Notes under the pieces: model-generated
Database searches by the model: none
Told to the model about the DNA's origin: nothing
The model's input: only the letters and a program-made list of their open reading frames with translations
Program-made: the position numbers and the translations under genes
In this document: piece after piece, positions 61,801 through 64,000 of the stretch
Position numbering within the stretch: the first letter of the stretch is position 1
Layout: each line of letters starts with the position of its first letter
Source: Eopsaltria australis
Lineage: Eukaryota; Chordata; Aves; Passeriformes; Petroicidae
DNA length: 64,000 bases
Direction: 5' to 3'
Assembly (NCBI GenBank): GCA_034509425.1
Contig: JAVTVJ010001236.1
Coordinates: 343,174-407,173, forward strand

Positions 61801-63473
61801 ATTTACATTTGTTCTGAACTCTCACTGTGTTTTATTTGAAGCTCTTAAAAGTGCCAATGTACATAATAAGTCAATCAAGAAGTTAAATTAAGAAAAAAAA
61901 CAAAAACATATTGACTTGTCTGTACCAAACATGCACTTGGAAATCTGAACTCTGCCACCTAATGACTTTCTGACTTTGTAGTAAATACCACTGAGCAGGG
62001 GTGGCTGGGCTGTTCTGCACAAGGAACTACAACTATAATCTGATTAAGAGGTCTTCTAATATATCTTAGCACAACCCAAATAATGGAGCGCTCTTCCCCC
62101 ACCAAAGCAGCCGTTAACATCTGCAGAAAAGCTCTGTGGGGCCTGGACTCCTTTTAACCAAGGTTTACAGCCTCAAAAACACTCTCCTTGTTGCAGTTCA
62201 TCTCAGCAATGCCTGTATTGCCCATGTCCATGGCCAAATGCCCCTCCATGCCCCCAAACCCTCTGTTGCCCTCCATCTGCTTCCCCCAGGCCCCAAACTC
62301 CTGCTGCACAGAGCCAAGCCATAGCAGTTTGGTTTGCACTGTTTTCCAGCTGATTTCTCAGCCATTTGACAGCCACCCCACCATCCTGTGCCCAGGTTTT
62401 CCCTTCCCTCCTTGCTCCAGCTCGCTTCTCCTTCTGGGAGTACACACTGCTGCTTTCCCCACAGAGCCCTTGAGTCACTCAAGGTCGTCTCCTTCTCCTG
62501 TTGTTAATCAGACTCCGTAAAAGATTTTTGGCAACCCAGAAATTGGTTCTTCCTCTTTTAACCTGTGGATTTTCTCTTTTTCTAAAGATTTGCAAAGCCA
62601 GGTCTCTCCTCTCCCTCTCAGTTTCAGGACTATTTTCACGAATCCTTCCCCACTTTGGCAGGTCACCACGGAGTTGGTGGCATCAAAGAAGCTTGGGGCA
62701 GGCTTCCCACTAGGTTTCATTGGCTGAAGGTGGGATTTATCTCCCTTTCACACCTGAATGACATCTCAGACCAGTCAGCTGGGCTCTCTTCCAGCCAGCA
62801 AAGAGAAAGAGGCAACTTCAGGGGCAGGTTCACCCAACCAAATCAAATCGCTCTTCAGAAAGCTCCTCCATTGACTGGGAAGACATCCCAGGCTGCCAGG
62901 TTGGCCCTTACTATTGAACTTCAGGAATGTGGGCACCTGGCCGAAGTTTTCCCGCATAACACGAAGACACTCTGCAGCTGGAACTGTGAGGTCTTGGATC
63001 CACCACACGGCATGGTGGCTGCACAAAGCCCTCACAGCCCCACAGCAAGGTCAAGGCACTGGGAAAATTCTGGCTGTGTTTATGGCATTGGTCCTTTACT
63101 GACAGCTCACATCAGAAACCTGATGCCTTCAGGGGAGTTTCATACCTTTTGCTCCACTCTTTTCCTCGTGGAGTGGTCGCTGCGTTTGGCTCCAGAGGGG
63201 GCTGCGTTCCAGTGGAAGGTGAAGCGCTCCTGCAACGCGGATTCCTGGCCCTTGTTCAATAAACATAAAACTTTAATATTGTGTTTGGATTGCTGCAAAT
63301 GGAAGGTGCTGCGTTACCCTAATGCATTTTCTGGGAACGTAAGCCCACTCTATACCTCGGGACTCAATTAATTAAAGAACATTAAATACAGCACAAGGTC
63401 TTCCTCCCAGCAGCAAAAACACCTGCACTTCATTGCACAACTTGTGCCTCTCCTAATAGCTACACAGATAGCT
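58886..63473. other. single-copy DNA, longest repeat-free part, no gene supported
   Basis: AT-rich, complex islands at 59480-59800 and 60620-60870 resemble conserved noncoding elements. A G/T homopolymer-rich tract lies at 60420-60458. The longest open frame in the window, 62655-63371 (+), starts at TTG; its first in-frame ATG is near 63012. It has no domain, signal or membrane pattern that I can recognise. Confidence 0.45.
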
Positions 63474-63545
63474 AAGGCCTCATCCAAAAACTATTAAAGT
63501 CCATGGAAAGGTTCCCATTTACTTCAGCAGGGCTTGGATCAGACA
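63474..63545. repeat. old palindromic amniote repeat
   Basis: An imperfect inverted repeat: GGCCTCATCCAAAAACTATT and AAAGTCCATGG on the left; CCATTTACTTCAGCAGGGC and TTGGATCAGA on the right. It matches a MITE-like palindrome known from turtles and crocodilians (TGATCCAAAGCCCATTGAAG facing CTTCAATGGGCTTTGGATCA). I cannot name it securely. Confidence 0.7.
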
Positions 63546-64000
63546 CCAAGGCGACATCGTGAGGATAATCAACTTGGAAAGTAAAGCACAACTAATTTGC
63601 AACTGGGAAAACTTGGAATGAGACAGTTGAGCTCCAAGCCCTCGACTTTGAATGTCTCAGTGCAGTGTGAACGAAGGATAGTAAAGGACTTTATGATTAA
63701 ATAGCTGTAAGGTTGCACTCCAGAGATGTTCTCTTCTCTCACTGAAACGTGATGGGCCCTAGCTCCAATGCTGCTCAGCTTTTCTACTAAGCAGAAGATG
63801 CTTCAGTCCTCAGAGGAGGTTTTTTAATGCTAATCCTTTGTAAACACACAGATTTTCAGTTCCCTAATTCCCCTGTCAACAGGTTTCAGTACACAGTGAC
63901 AGTGGGAAAGATTAACTAACCTCATTTTAAAAGATCATCAGAGCAGCCAATGAGTTCTCTGGTCACCACAGCAAATAATTACTGTTTGTGCCTGTTCAGA
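63546..64000. other. single-copy DNA to window end
   Basis: No supported features. Confidence 0.45.

Noticed and set aside
1..64000. tRNA, rRNA, CRISPR, bacterial or phage-type systems
   Set aside because: No cloverleaf boxes, direct-repeat arrays, operons or ribosome-binding-site/gene structure seen; all signals are those of vertebrate noncoding DNA.

Overview
The window reads as a stretch of bird nuclear chromosome, most likely a songbird. The main reason is about two dozen short, 5'-truncated CR1 retrotransposon 3' ends on both strands. Many keep the typical avian CR1 terminus (a stretch like CCAAACCATTCTRTGATTCT). They make up roughly a tenth of the window by my rough count. I saw no bacterial-style operon, no rRNA, tRNA or CRISPR array, and no retroviral LTR or gag/pol/env segment. 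The 'passerine' part is inference from the style of the GC-rich CR1 subfamilies; a database search would settle it.

There is no complete protein-coding gene. Almost all long open frames are chance frames, many of them lying inside CR1 3' ends. The one segment that looks like a real coding exon is 9079-9233 (+). It has a pyrimidine-rich acceptor ending CTGCAG, 51 open codons with ordinary codon use, and an ATAG/GTGAGG donor. I cannot name the gene. If the exon is real, much of the window may be intron or flank of a large gene; otherwise it is a gene desert.

Layout: 1-490 GC-rich CR1 end; 491-7944 mostly single-copy DNA with one CR1; 7945-8270 an unusual C/A-only tract; 9079-9233 candidate exon with a CR1 directly downstream; 9.4-16.5 kb single-copy DNA with two CR1s and several microsatellites; 16.6-25.4 kb a CR1-rich part; 25.4-28.9 kb AT-rich single-copy DNA with conserved-element character; 28.9-33.2 kb CR1s and homopolymers; 33.2-39.7 kb mostly unique, holding a very old CR1/L2-type reverse transcriptase fossil (36125-36680, -); 39.8-58.9 kb repeated CR1 insertions plus old amniote-type repeats at 42896-42972 and 51459-51545; 58.9-64 kb single-copy, AT-rich, regulatory-looking DNA ending with another old palindromic repeat (63474-63545).

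No genes can be said to work together here. The functional content, if any, is probably regulatory. Several AT-rich islands carry homeodomain, SOX-like or PBX-composite-like motifs typical of conserved noncoding elements, but conservation cannot be judged from a single sequence. I found no new defence, mobile or metabolic system. The items most worth following up are the orphan exon, the two ages of transposon fossils, the near-perfect palindrome around TAATTA at 50444-50469, and the group of nearly identical CR1 copies in both orientations.
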